Source: Bacillota bacterium (GTDB taxonomy: Bacteria > Bacillota > Clostridia > Oscillospirales > Oscillospiraceae). Taken from it: DNA of 64,000 nucleotides. The DNA lies in contig JAEXCS010000020.1 in the NCBI GenBank assembly GCA_023402075.1, forward strand, positions 1-64,000. Reading direction: 5' to 3'. The notes beneath the pieces are model-generated. The model had not been told where the DNA came from and searched no databases. It saw nothing but the letters and a program-made list of their open reading frames with translations. The translations under genes and the position numbers were made by a program. Positions 48,691 to 55,504 of this stretch are shown one piece after another. How positions within the stretch are numbered: the first letter of the stretch is position 1; each line of letters starts with the position of its first letter.

Positions 48691-49998
48691 TCAGATGCCG
48701 GACTTCTGATAGAATTCGTAAAAGTCGCGCTCAAGGTCTTCGCGGAACTGGGGCGCCGCAATTTGGATAAGCGCCTTGGCCCGGTCCCGCAGGCATTTTC
48801 CAAACAGCTCTGCCACGCCATACTCCGTGACCACGTAGAAAATGTCGTTGCGGGGGGTTGCGATGGGTGTGCCCGCCTGCATCCGCGCCACGATGCGGGA
48901 GACAGTCCCCTTCTTGGCAGTGGCAGGCAGAGCGATGACGGGCTTTCCGTTTTTGGACAGGGCCGCGCCGCGAATGAAATCCAGCTGACCGCCGATGCCG
49001 GAGAACTGGGTCATTCCCATGGAGTCCGCCGCCACCTGACCGGTGAGGTCTATCTCAATGGCGGAATTGATGGCCACCATATTATCGTTCTGGGCGATGA
49101 CGCCCACGTGGTTGGTGTAGTCCACGGGATGGAGTTGAATCATGTCATTGCCGTCGGCAAAGTCATACAGCTTCCGAGTCCCCTGAATGAAGGTGGAGAC
49201 AATTTTGCCCTTGTTAATACTCTTGCGGGCGCCGTTGATTACGCCGGCCTCAATCAGAGGCAGAAGGTTGTCGGAGAAGACCTCTGTGTGAATGCCAAGG
49301 TCTTTTTTGTCAAACAGGCACTTGAGAATCGCGTTGGGAATCTTGCCCTGTCCCATCTGGAGGGTGGCGCCGTCCTCAATCAGTCCGGCAATGTTGGCGC
49401 CGATTTTATCCACAACGGGGTCGCTGCTGTCAATCAAAGGCAACTCATAGAGAGGGGTATCCGCTTCCACGAAGTAATCCAGCTCCGTCACATGCACCTT
49501 TGTCTCGCCGCAGGTGCGGGGCATGTTGCGGTTGACCTGCACAATTTTCAGCTTGGCGGCCTCCACGCAGGATCGGGCAAAATCCACAGACAAACCAAAG
49601 CTGCAATAGCCCTCGTCGTCGGGGGGCGTCACCTGCCCAAGATACACGTCGCAGGGCACCACGCCAGAGCGCACCGCGCGGGGCTGGAGGGAAAACGCCA
49701 TAGGGGTGAACTCCCCCCGTCCGCTTTGAATACACTCGCGGTTTTTTGCGCCCAAAAACACCGAGCAGTCTTTAAAGCTATCTGCATACTCGGGCTGGGC
49801 ATATTTGGCGGCACCGATATTCAACCCCTGCCAGATGCGCACGTCCTTCAGCTCGCCGCTGCGTTTGAGCAGTGCGTCAAACAGATATTCCGGCTCCGAG
49901 GCCGCATGAGAAGGAATCACAAAATCTCCAGACTTGATGTGGGAAACGGCTTCCTCCGCACTGACAACCCTTTGCTTGTAATAGTCTCTCCAATCCAT
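48691..49998 (-). CDS. 4-hydroxybutyrate / acetate-type CoA-transferase
   Basis: A 435-residue class-I-like CoA-transferase (acetyl-CoA hydrolase/transferase family, as Cat1/AbfT). The catalytic glutamate is in GIHTEVFSD near residue 236. The glycine-rich oxyanion segment FSGIGGQLDFIRGA is near residue 360, and GATLQMGQGKIPNA precedes. It probably moves CoA from acetyl-CoA or another acyl-CoA onto the acid made by the D-2-hydroxyacid dehydrogenases. The usual partner of HadBCI is a family-III CoA-transferase, so this pairing is unusual. AGAGG lies 12 nt before the ATG. Confidence 0.88.
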   Translation of the reverse strand: MDWRDYYKQRVVSAEEAVSHIKSGDFVIPSHAASEPEYLFDALLKRSGELKDVRIWQGLNIGAAKYAQPEYADSFKDCSVFLGAKNRECIQSGRGEFTPMAFSLQPRAVRSGVVPCDVYLGQVTPPDDEGYCSFGLSVDFARSCVEAAKLKIVQVNRNMPRTCGETKVHVTELDYFVEADTPLYELPLIDSSDPVVDKIGANIAGLIEDGATLQMGQGKIPNAILKCLFDKKDLGIHTEVFSDNLLPLIEAGVINGARKSINKGKIVSTFIQGTRKLYDFADGNDMIQLHPVDYTNHVGVIAQNDNMVAINSAIEIDLTGQVAADSMGMTQFSGIGGQLDFIRGAALSKNGKPVIALPATAKKGTVSRIVARMQAGTPIATPRNDIFYVVTEYGVAELFGKCLRDRAKALIQIAAPQFREDLERDFYEFYQKSGI

Positions 49999-50062
49999 GC
50001 TTGCTTGTTCCTCTCGTTTTATATTTGACGGCCAGCCGCGGACCATTCCCGCGGGGCATTCA

Positions 50063-50857
50063 TCACGCTGTTTCCACGGGATTTGCCTTGCGGTAAAACT
50101 CTCCGGCCAGCAGCGCCGCCCCAATCGCGCCCACCGCCTGACAGTCCGGCGCGGGGGTTACATCGCAGCCCAGCTCCTCGCCCAGAATCCGCACCATGGT
50201 GGCGTTCAAAGCCACACCGCCGCTCATGGCCACCTCCGGTTCCATGCCCACGCGGCCGCACAGTCCCGCAACCCGTTTTGCAACAGCCCGCAGCGCACCG
50301 CAGGCCACGTCGTTGGGGTGGGCGCCCTGCGAGAGCTGGGAGATGACCTCGCTTTCGGCAAACACCGTGCACACGCTGCTGATGGCAACATCCTTTGTTG
50401 CCTGCGCGGCCAGCACCGCCAGCTCTCCGATGGGGCAGCCCAGCACCCGGGCCATCACCTCTAAAAACCGACCTGTTCCCGCGGCGCACTTTTCGTTCAT
50501 CACAAAGTTACGGACGGTTCCGTCCCCATCCAGCCGGATGACCTTGGAGTCCTGTCCGCCGATGTCCACCACCGTGCGAACCTGAGGCATGAGAAAGTGC
50601 ATTCCCCGGGCGTGGCAGGTAATTTCGGTAATCTGCCGGTCCGCGTCCTTATACAGCAGCCGACCATAGCCCGTAACCACCGTGTAGCGCACATCCGCTC
50701 TGGTAATGCCCGCCTCGGCATAGAGATTTTCCAAGGCTTCGTAAACCCCCTTGGTTCCAGTGCCGAGATTCACGATCTTCGTGCCGAGAATCCTCCGTTC
50801 ATCGTCCAGCAGCGCGGCCTTGGAGGAGGAGGAGCCAATATCGATTCCTAAGTACAT
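50063..50857 (-). CDS. 2-hydroxyacyl-CoA dehydratase activator (HadI/HgdC-type ATPase)
   Basis: The 264-residue ASKHA ATPase is an archerase: it uses ATP to push one electron from ferredoxin or flavodoxin into the dehydratase. The phosphate loops are GIDIGSSSSK and VDIGGQDSKV. Cys124 (NEKCAAGTGRF) and Cys163 (SSVCTVFAESEV) are the two positions that bind the 4Fe-4S cluster across the dimer. The match to C. difficile HadI is close (VVTGYGR, ITCHARG). It lies 14 bp after the HadC-like gene. Confidence 0.95.
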   Translation of the reverse strand: MYLGIDIGSSSSKAALLDDERRILGTKIVNLGTGTKGVYEALENLYAEAGITRADVRYTVVTGYGRLLYKDADRQITEITCHARGMHFLMPQVRTVVDIGGQDSKVIRLDGDGTVRNFVMNEKCAAGTGRFLEVMARVLGCPIGELAVLAAQATKDVAISSVCTVFAESEVISQLSQGAHPNDVACGALRAVAKRVAGLCGRVGMEPEVAMSGGVALNATMVRILGEELGCDVTPAPDCQAVGAIGAALLAGEFYRKANPVETA

Positions 50858-50871
50858 CCTAAGGTCTCTCC

Positions 50872-51996
50872 TTACAGCAGCATTTCCGCAAGACTTTGAA
50901 TCCGGGTGCCGATCTGGCCAAAGCTGTCCATCTGCTGCTCCACCTCCAGATACAGCAGGGGAATCCCTTCCGCCTCCAGCTCCGCCTTGTAAATGGGATA
51001 GTCAAACTCATCCGGGTCGCAGAACTTCATTTGCAGGGTGATCACCGCGTCCGCCTTGTTTTCCTTTACCAGATCAATCAGCTTTTCTCCCCGGGTCTTC
51101 TCCGGCTCGTACAGGAAGGGGCAGCCCTTCTGGTCTGCAATGCGCCAGACCATTTTGGAAAGGGCATCTCCCTCCGCCCGGGCGGGCACGCGGAACTGGC
51201 GGCTCTCCTGCGCCAAATCGTCAGCCACAATGGCCACGTCGTTTTCCCGCAGAATATCCAGCACGCCCACAGGCTCTCCAACAAGCCCCGTGGCCACAGC
51301 CCGCACCGCGCACGTTTCCTCCGGCAGCTCCGCCAAAAGGCGGGTCAGCTCCGCAATATCCCGGGTGTGCTCGGCCTTATCCATGAAGTACCCGGCCTTA
51401 ATCACCAGATGCCGCGCCTTGGCGTGAACGGTTTTCGGATGGGTGGAGGCGACCTTTGTAAAGGCGCGCATCGTCTCCCGCCAGGTTTCATACACCGCGA
51501 AGGCCGCTTCCAGCTCCTCATCGGAAACGCTTCTCCCCGCCAAATCCTCCAGCTCCCGGCGCACCCGGGAAAACTCCTCCCGGAGATAGTTCTCTCCGGC
51601 GGTTAACGTTCGGTTCTGTGGATAAACCACCGGAATAATGGGCACCTGCGGCACGGCCACCTTCCAGTTTTCGCAGATGCATTTGAGGGTGTCGCACACG
51701 GTGGGCAGCATGACGGCCCGCAGCCGATTATACGTGCCCCGCATTCCATATTCAATGTCCGCCCGCATAATCGAACAGCAAAAGCCCTGCAAATATCGGT
51801 CCGCCAGCTTAATTTCCGTGCTTCCGCCCCAGATGCCCACGGGCAGGAATCCGGCGGCATACACCAGCTCTTCCGGCGCATACAGGTAAAAGCCCACCGC
51901 CTCTTTTTCAGCCCGCTTGCAGGCTTCCGCCACGGTGCGGTCCGGGTGCAGTGCCTTTTCGCACAAAGCGTCGATGATTGACTGCGCGCTGTTCAT
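50872..51996 (-). CDS. 2-hydroxyacyl-CoA dehydratase subunit (HadC-like)
   Basis: A 374-residue beta-type subunit of the radical 2-hydroxyacyl-CoA dehydratase. Recognisable family segments are PEELVYAAGFLPVGIWGG, MLPTVCDTLKCICENWKVAVP, VADDLAQESRQFR and MKFCDPDEFDYP. The cysteines in CCSIMRAD, VCDTLK and MKFCDP are likely 4Fe-4S ligands. It starts inside the HadB-like stop codon (ATGA). It is closer to HadC and LcdB than to HgdB by overall resemblance from memory. Confidence 0.93.
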   Translation of the reverse strand: MNSAQSIIDALCEKALHPDRTVAEACKRAEKEAVGFYLYAPEELVYAAGFLPVGIWGGSTEIKLADRYLQGFCCSIMRADIEYGMRGTYNRLRAVMLPTVCDTLKCICENWKVAVPQVPIIPVVYPQNRTLTAGENYLREEFSRVRRELEDLAGRSVSDEELEAAFAVYETWRETMRAFTKVASTHPKTVHAKARHLVIKAGYFMDKAEHTRDIAELTRLLAELPEETCAVRAVATGLVGEPVGVLDILRENDVAIVADDLAQESRQFRVPARAEGDALSKMVWRIADQKGCPFLYEPEKTRGEKLIDLVKENKADAVITLQMKFCDPDEFDYPIYKAELEAEGIPLLYLEVEQQMDSFGQIGTRIQSLAEMLL

Positions 51997-53225
51997 TTCA
52001 AGTCACCTCTCTGCTTCTTACTCTTGTTTTTCTCCATCATTTCCACCAGCGCCTGAATCCGCGTCTCATACTGGGCCTGAGAAAACACACGGGGGTCGGT
52101 CTGGTCCCCGTCAAACACCACGGAGGGCACGCCCGTGGCTTCTTCAATCCGGCGCTGCACCTCATACTGGCGGAAATCCATCAGCTTGCAGCTTCGGTTG
52201 GAATGGTATACAATGCCGTCCAGATCAAAGTCCCGCACCAGCTTGATGACGTTTCCGGTGCCGTAGTCCAGATTGCGGTTGGCGTAGTTGGCGCTGTAAG
52301 CCCGGGCCATGCCGTCCAAATCGTTTTTCTCGTACACGATCGTCCAGGATTCGGGATAGGTGCTGGTGACCATGTTGATTCCGTACTTCTTCAGGGTTTT
52401 ATAGGTGACGGAGAGGTGGGGCCAGCAGGCGATTCCGTCCCACATGATGCGGTATTTTTCCTCTCCCTCCTTCCAAGGGCCAATGCCAAGCCGTACCTTT
52501 TCGGCCATCTCGTCGTGCCAGAGCTTAAACAAGTCCCGGGTGGATTCCTTTCCCCGTGCGCACACGATCATGGCCATATAGTTAAACATATCAAAGCCGT
52601 TGAGGGGAGAAGGATGGTTGCGGCCCAAATCCGTTGCCCGCCGCCACCACAGTGCCGCGTCGGACGACACCTTCATGACCTCTCCAAACTTGTCGTAATC
52701 AAATTTCTTCCCGGTAATTTCCACCAACTGCTCAATTGCGTGCTCAATTTGTCCGCGCATATAGCGGATGCTGTGCTCCGGAATGTCAAAGGTGTGGTTA
52801 AAGGGCATGTCAAACATCACCAGCGGAATGTGCAGCAGCTTGGCCAGATTTTCATACCATTTTAATGCGGTGTTGCAGATATTGCTGCAACAGAAAATCA
52901 GGTCGGGCATGGGGATGTTTTCCGCTTCCGAAAACTGAATGTCGGTGTAGCCGATGTTCACACGGGCATAGGAGCAGATATCTGCGGAGTAGCCCTTCCC
53001 TTCCGCGTTTTCAATAAACTGGGGCGCATCCTTCCGCGCACCGATGGCGGCAGCGTGGTTTTCGGGATACACAACGTCAATATCTAACGTCTCAAGCAGC
53101 TCCTGGGGACAGATAGACGTGGCCCATGCCACCAGCTTGCCTTCCTTCTTGGCCTGCATAGCCCCCGCGTAATGTTCCTCTTGCAGCTTCGCCAATAGCT
53201 GCTTTGACGTTAACGCGCTTTCCAT
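51993..53225 (-). CDS. 2-hydroxyacyl-CoA dehydratase subunit (HadB-like)
   Basis: The 410-residue alpha-type subunit. Family segments include WATSICPQELLETLDIDVVYP, DICSYARVNIG, IFCCSNICNTALKWYENLA, EEKYRIMWDGIACWP and NRSCKLMDFRQYE. Cysteines in these segments fit the 4Fe-4S site next to the acyl-CoA pocket. The enzyme removes water from an (R)-2-hydroxyacyl-CoA by a ketyl radical mechanism. It is the first gene of the reverse cluster, about 65 nt after the predicted sigma-54 start point. AAGGAA precedes the ATG. The acyl substrate cannot be assigned. Confidence 0.94.
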   Translation of the reverse strand: MESALTSKQLLAKLQEEHYAGAMQAKKEGKLVAWATSICPQELLETLDIDVVYPENHAAAIGARKDAPQFIENAEGKGYSADICSYARVNIGYTDIQFSEAENIPMPDLIFCCSNICNTALKWYENLAKLLHIPLVMFDMPFNHTFDIPEHSIRYMRGQIEHAIEQLVEITGKKFDYDKFGEVMKVSSDAALWWRRATDLGRNHPSPLNGFDMFNYMAMIVCARGKESTRDLFKLWHDEMAEKVRLGIGPWKEGEEKYRIMWDGIACWPHLSVTYKTLKKYGINMVTSTYPESWTIVYEKNDLDGMARAYSANYANRNLDYGTGNVIKLVRDFDLDGIVYHSNRSCKLMDFRQYEVQRRIEEATGVPSVVFDGDQTDPRVFSQAQYETRIQALVEMMEKNKSKKQRGDLK

Positions 53226-53300
53226 GTTGACACTTCCTTATACAAAGATTTGCGGCTGGGCTTTTTAAATACAGCCGCGTTTGCTTCCCACACAGAAATA

Positions 53301-53316
53301 AGCAAACAGCGCGCCA
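53301..53316 (-). promoter_or_regulatory. Sigma-54 promoter of the dehydratase / sugar-acid cluster
   Basis: On the minus strand TGGCGC-N5-TTGCT has the invariant GG (-24) and GC (-12) with correct spacing; the consensus is TGGCAC-N5-TTGC(A/T). It lies 76 bp upstream of the HadB-like start codon. Confidence 0.75.
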
Positions 53317-53612
53317 AAAACATCGCCCTATTTTCACGAAGTTTCTTTCGTTTTGTTGTGCAGTCTGTCTGATTATGTTGCGCTTTTTTAACTTCAGATG
53401 TAAAACAGCATCACGCGATGCACAGCCAACTCAAATCTTTCGTTTGCCGCCTTATTTTTTCACCGCGTATTTGTTAAATTTTCTTTTTGACCGTGTTTAC
53501 CGCCCTTTGCGGGCCGCTTTTTTTAATTTGTTTTTATTAATAAGGTTAGAAATGAAAACTTTCCTCCAACATTTTCGAAAGTGCCTGCTAAAAGCTAAAT
53601 TCCCCGGTTATA
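53317..53612. promoter_or_regulatory. Divergent intergenic region, likely enhancer sites
   Basis: This AT-rich 296-bp stretch between two sigma-54 promoters should hold the sites of the activator encoded at 37848-39596. Candidates are the dyad GCATC-N4-GATGC near 53410-53425 and the half-sites GTTGTGCA (near 53355) and TGCACAGC (near 53420). The site sequence is not known, so none is firm. I see no gene in it. Confidence 0.35.
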
Positions 53613-53628
53613 TGGCATGAAATTTGCT
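53613..53628 (+). promoter_or_regulatory. Sigma-54 promoter of the zinc alcohol dehydrogenase gene
   Basis: TGGCAT-N5-TTGCT matches the -24/-12 consensus with one mismatch. The predicted transcript start near 53640 lies about 50 bp before the ATG at 53691. Confidence 0.78.
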
Positions 53629-53690
53629 GCAAAATTAATAGTGATTACGGCTTTTTATCCGGCAACAATTCTGAAAAGGGGTACCTGTTT

Positions 53691-54722
53691 ATGAAAGCGA
53701 ATATGTACGAGGGCAATCATTCCTTTGCCCTGCATGATTACGAGCCAGCTTCCCCAAAGGCCCATGAGGTGCAGGTGGATGTGGCCTATTGCGGCATCTG
53801 CGGCTCGGACCTGCACGTTTATCACGGCGATTACGACTACCGTTTTAAAACCCTTCCCCGGGCCATTGGCCATGAGTGCGCCGGGATTGTCGCCGCAGTG
53901 GGCGAGGACGTCACCGACTGGAAGGTAGGCAACCGGGTAGCGGTCTGCCCGCTGGACTACTGCGAGGACTGCGTTGTGTGCAAGGAGGGAGACAACAACT
54001 GCTGCGCCAACCTCAACTTTATGGGTCTGGACTCCTGGGGCGCCATGTGCAACCGCTGGACGGTGCACGAGCGCACACTTCATCGCCTGCCCAATGGAAT
54101 CAGCTTGCTTCACGGCGCGCTGGTAGAGCCGCTGGCCGTCTGCTTCCATGCGCTGGAGCGCTCCCAGTCCAAGGGCGGAGACTTTGCCGTGGTCATCGGC
54201 AGCGGCCCCATCGGGCTGATGACAGCCTTGGTGGCCCGGTATCTGGGACTTCAGGTGGTGATTTCCGAAGTAAATCCCATCCGCATCGAAAAAGCCCGGC
54301 AGCTCGGATTTACGGTGGTAAACCCGAAGGAGACAGACCTGCGCCAATTCGTATTTGATGCCACCGACGGTGTGGGTGCGGACGTGGTGTTTGAGGTTTC
54401 CGGCACGCAGATCGGGCTTGACACCATGGTGGAGCTGATTCACCCCCATTCCCGTGTGGTACTGGTGGCGGCCTATCCCAAGCCCATGCAGCTCCAGCTT
54501 CAACGGCTGTTTATGAAAGAAGTCAACCTGACCATCACCCGCAACTACAATCACAAGGACTTTGATGCCGCCATCGAAATGATGGAGGCCGCCCCCATCA
54601 ATTTTGACGAGTTGATCACCAAAATTCTTCCGCTGGATCAGGTGCAGCAAGGGATGGAGTTGTGCGGCTCTCCCACCGGAGACGTGGTAAAGGTCATGGT
54701 GGACTGCCGGAGCCATCTGTAA
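53691..54722 (+). CDS. Zinc-dependent medium-chain alcohol dehydrogenase
   Basis: A 343-residue MDR dehydrogenase of the sorbitol / L-idonate / threonine dehydrogenase type. Catalytic zinc residues are in CGICGSDLH and GHECAG. The structural zinc cysteines are in PLDYCEDCVVCKEGDNNCC. The NAD loop is VVIGSGPIGLMTALVAR and a conserved GADVVFEVSG follows. It probably oxidises a secondary hydroxyl of a sugar acid (for example L-idonate to 5-ketogluconate, a substrate for an IdnO/KduD-like SDR). It is divergent from the cluster and shares sigma-54 control. Confidence 0.88.
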   Translation: MKANMYEGNHSFALHDYEPASPKAHEVQVDVAYCGICGSDLHVYHGDYDYRFKTLPRAIGHECAGIVAAVGEDVTDWKVGNRVAVCPLDYCEDCVVCKEGDNNCCANLNFMGLDSWGAMCNRWTVHERTLHRLPNGISLLHGALVEPLAVCFHALERSQSKGGDFAVVIGSGPIGLMTALVARYLGLQVVISEVNPIRIEKARQLGFTVVNPKETDLRQFVFDATDGVGADVVFEVSGTQIGLDTMVELIHPHSRVVLVAAYPKPMQLQLQRLFMKEVNLTITRNYNHKDFDAAIEMMEAAPINFDELITKILPLDQVQQGMELCGSPTGDVVKVMVDCRSHL

Positions 54723-54768
54723 GCCCGCCGGCAGAGCAGCATATTTTCAACTTATCTACACATTTTAA

Positions 54769-54807
54769 AAAGCGCCCCAAAACCACGGCTTTGGGGCGCT
54801 TTTCTTT
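54769..54807 (+). terminator. Terminator of the zinc dehydrogenase gene
   Basis: AAAAGCGCCCCAAA pairs with TTTGGGGCGCTTTT (54791-54804) and a T-rich tail follows. Confidence 0.9.
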
Positions 54808-54926
54808 TCCGGAAAACTTTTTCCGTTTTTTCAAACAATGGCTTAGAAGAAGCGGAAATAGAAGTCAAAAGGCTTGAATTTCGGTATTTTTGGCGAAAAA
54901 TGATTGACATAAATATGAAAATAATC

Positions 54927-54955
54927 TTTACAAGCGGGAATCCTTATGATATAGT
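54927..54955 (+). promoter_or_regulatory. Promoter of rpsO
   Basis: TTTACA at 54927-54932 and TATAGT at 54950-54955 have a 17-bp spacer. A leader of about 95 nt follows. In many bacteria S15 binds its own leader, and the GC-rich repeats CCTGCGG (54970s) and CCTGCGGG (55020s) could take part, but I cannot define a fold. Confidence 0.6.
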
Positions 54956-55058
54956 AAAAAAGCACGCAAACCTGCGGCGCCCCAGCGCTTCGTTTCGTGG
55001 CTCTCACCGGCCCGATGCGCAGTCCTGCGGGTAATTTTCAAAAAAGGTGGAAACAATT

Positions 55059-55325
55059 ATGATGCGTAAAGAAGAAAAGACCGCGATTATCGACGCGAAC
55101 CGCACCCACTCCACAGACACCGGCTCTCCCGAGGTTCAGGTCGCCATTCTGACTGAGCGGATTAACACCCTCACTCAGCACATGAAGGCAAACCCTCAGG
55201 ACAAGCACTCCAACCGTGGCCTGATTATGATGGTCGGCAAGCGCCGCAGCCTGCTGGACTACCTCATGAAGAAGGACATCGAGCGTTACCGCGCCCTGAT
55301 TGCAAAGCTCGGCATTCGTAAGTAA
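55059..55325 (+). CDS. rpsO: 30S ribosomal protein S15
   Basis: An 88-residue primary 16S rRNA-binding protein of the small subunit. The whole sequence follows S15: THSTDTGSPEVQVA, LTERI, HMKANPQDKHSNRGL and KRRSLLDYL. The ATG at 55059 has AAGGTGG 8 nt upstream; a second ATG at 55062 is possible. It lies upstream of pnp, the classic conserved pair. Confidence 0.98.
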   Translation: MMRKEEKTAIIDANRTHSTDTGSPEVQVAILTERINTLTQHMKANPQDKHSNRGLIMMVGKRRSLLDYLMKKDIERYRALIAKLGIRK

Positions 55326-55335
55326 GATGAAGCGT

Positions 55336-55368
55336 GGGCGGTGTAGTTTGTCTGCACCGCCCCCTTTT
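55336..55368 (+). terminator. Terminator after rpsO
   Basis: GGGCGGTG (55336-55343) pairs with CACCGCCC (55355-55362) and CCTTTT follows. It may be partial, with read-through into pnp. Confidence 0.75.
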
Positions 55369-55392
55369 CATAAATTTTGCGCCGCCGAAAGC

Positions 55393-55460
55393 GCCTTTAG
55401 CAGTTGAAAATGCGCCCCCGAAAGGCCTTTGCGAGGCCGTGTTTTCAAGTGCTAAATGGC
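55393..55460 (+). other. Long leader hairpin upstream of pnp
   Basis: TTAGCAGTTGAAAA (55397-55410) pairs with TTTTCAAGTGCTAA (55442-55455) with one mismatch, extended by GCC/GGC at the base with a bulge. The 31-nt apex is GC-rich and can fold again. It ends about 45 nt before the pnp start. In E. coli a leader hairpin is the site of pnp autoregulation; a similar role here is inferred. Confidence 0.6.
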
Positions 55461-55504
55461 CGGCATGACGCAAAAATTCTAATTGTTCAAAAGGAGAATG
55501 CAAT

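Noticed and set aside
53375..53620. 81-codon open frame in the divergent sigma-54 region
   Set aside because: No ribosome site, it overlaps the predicted -24/-12 promoter, and its composition reflects AT-rich regulatory DNA.
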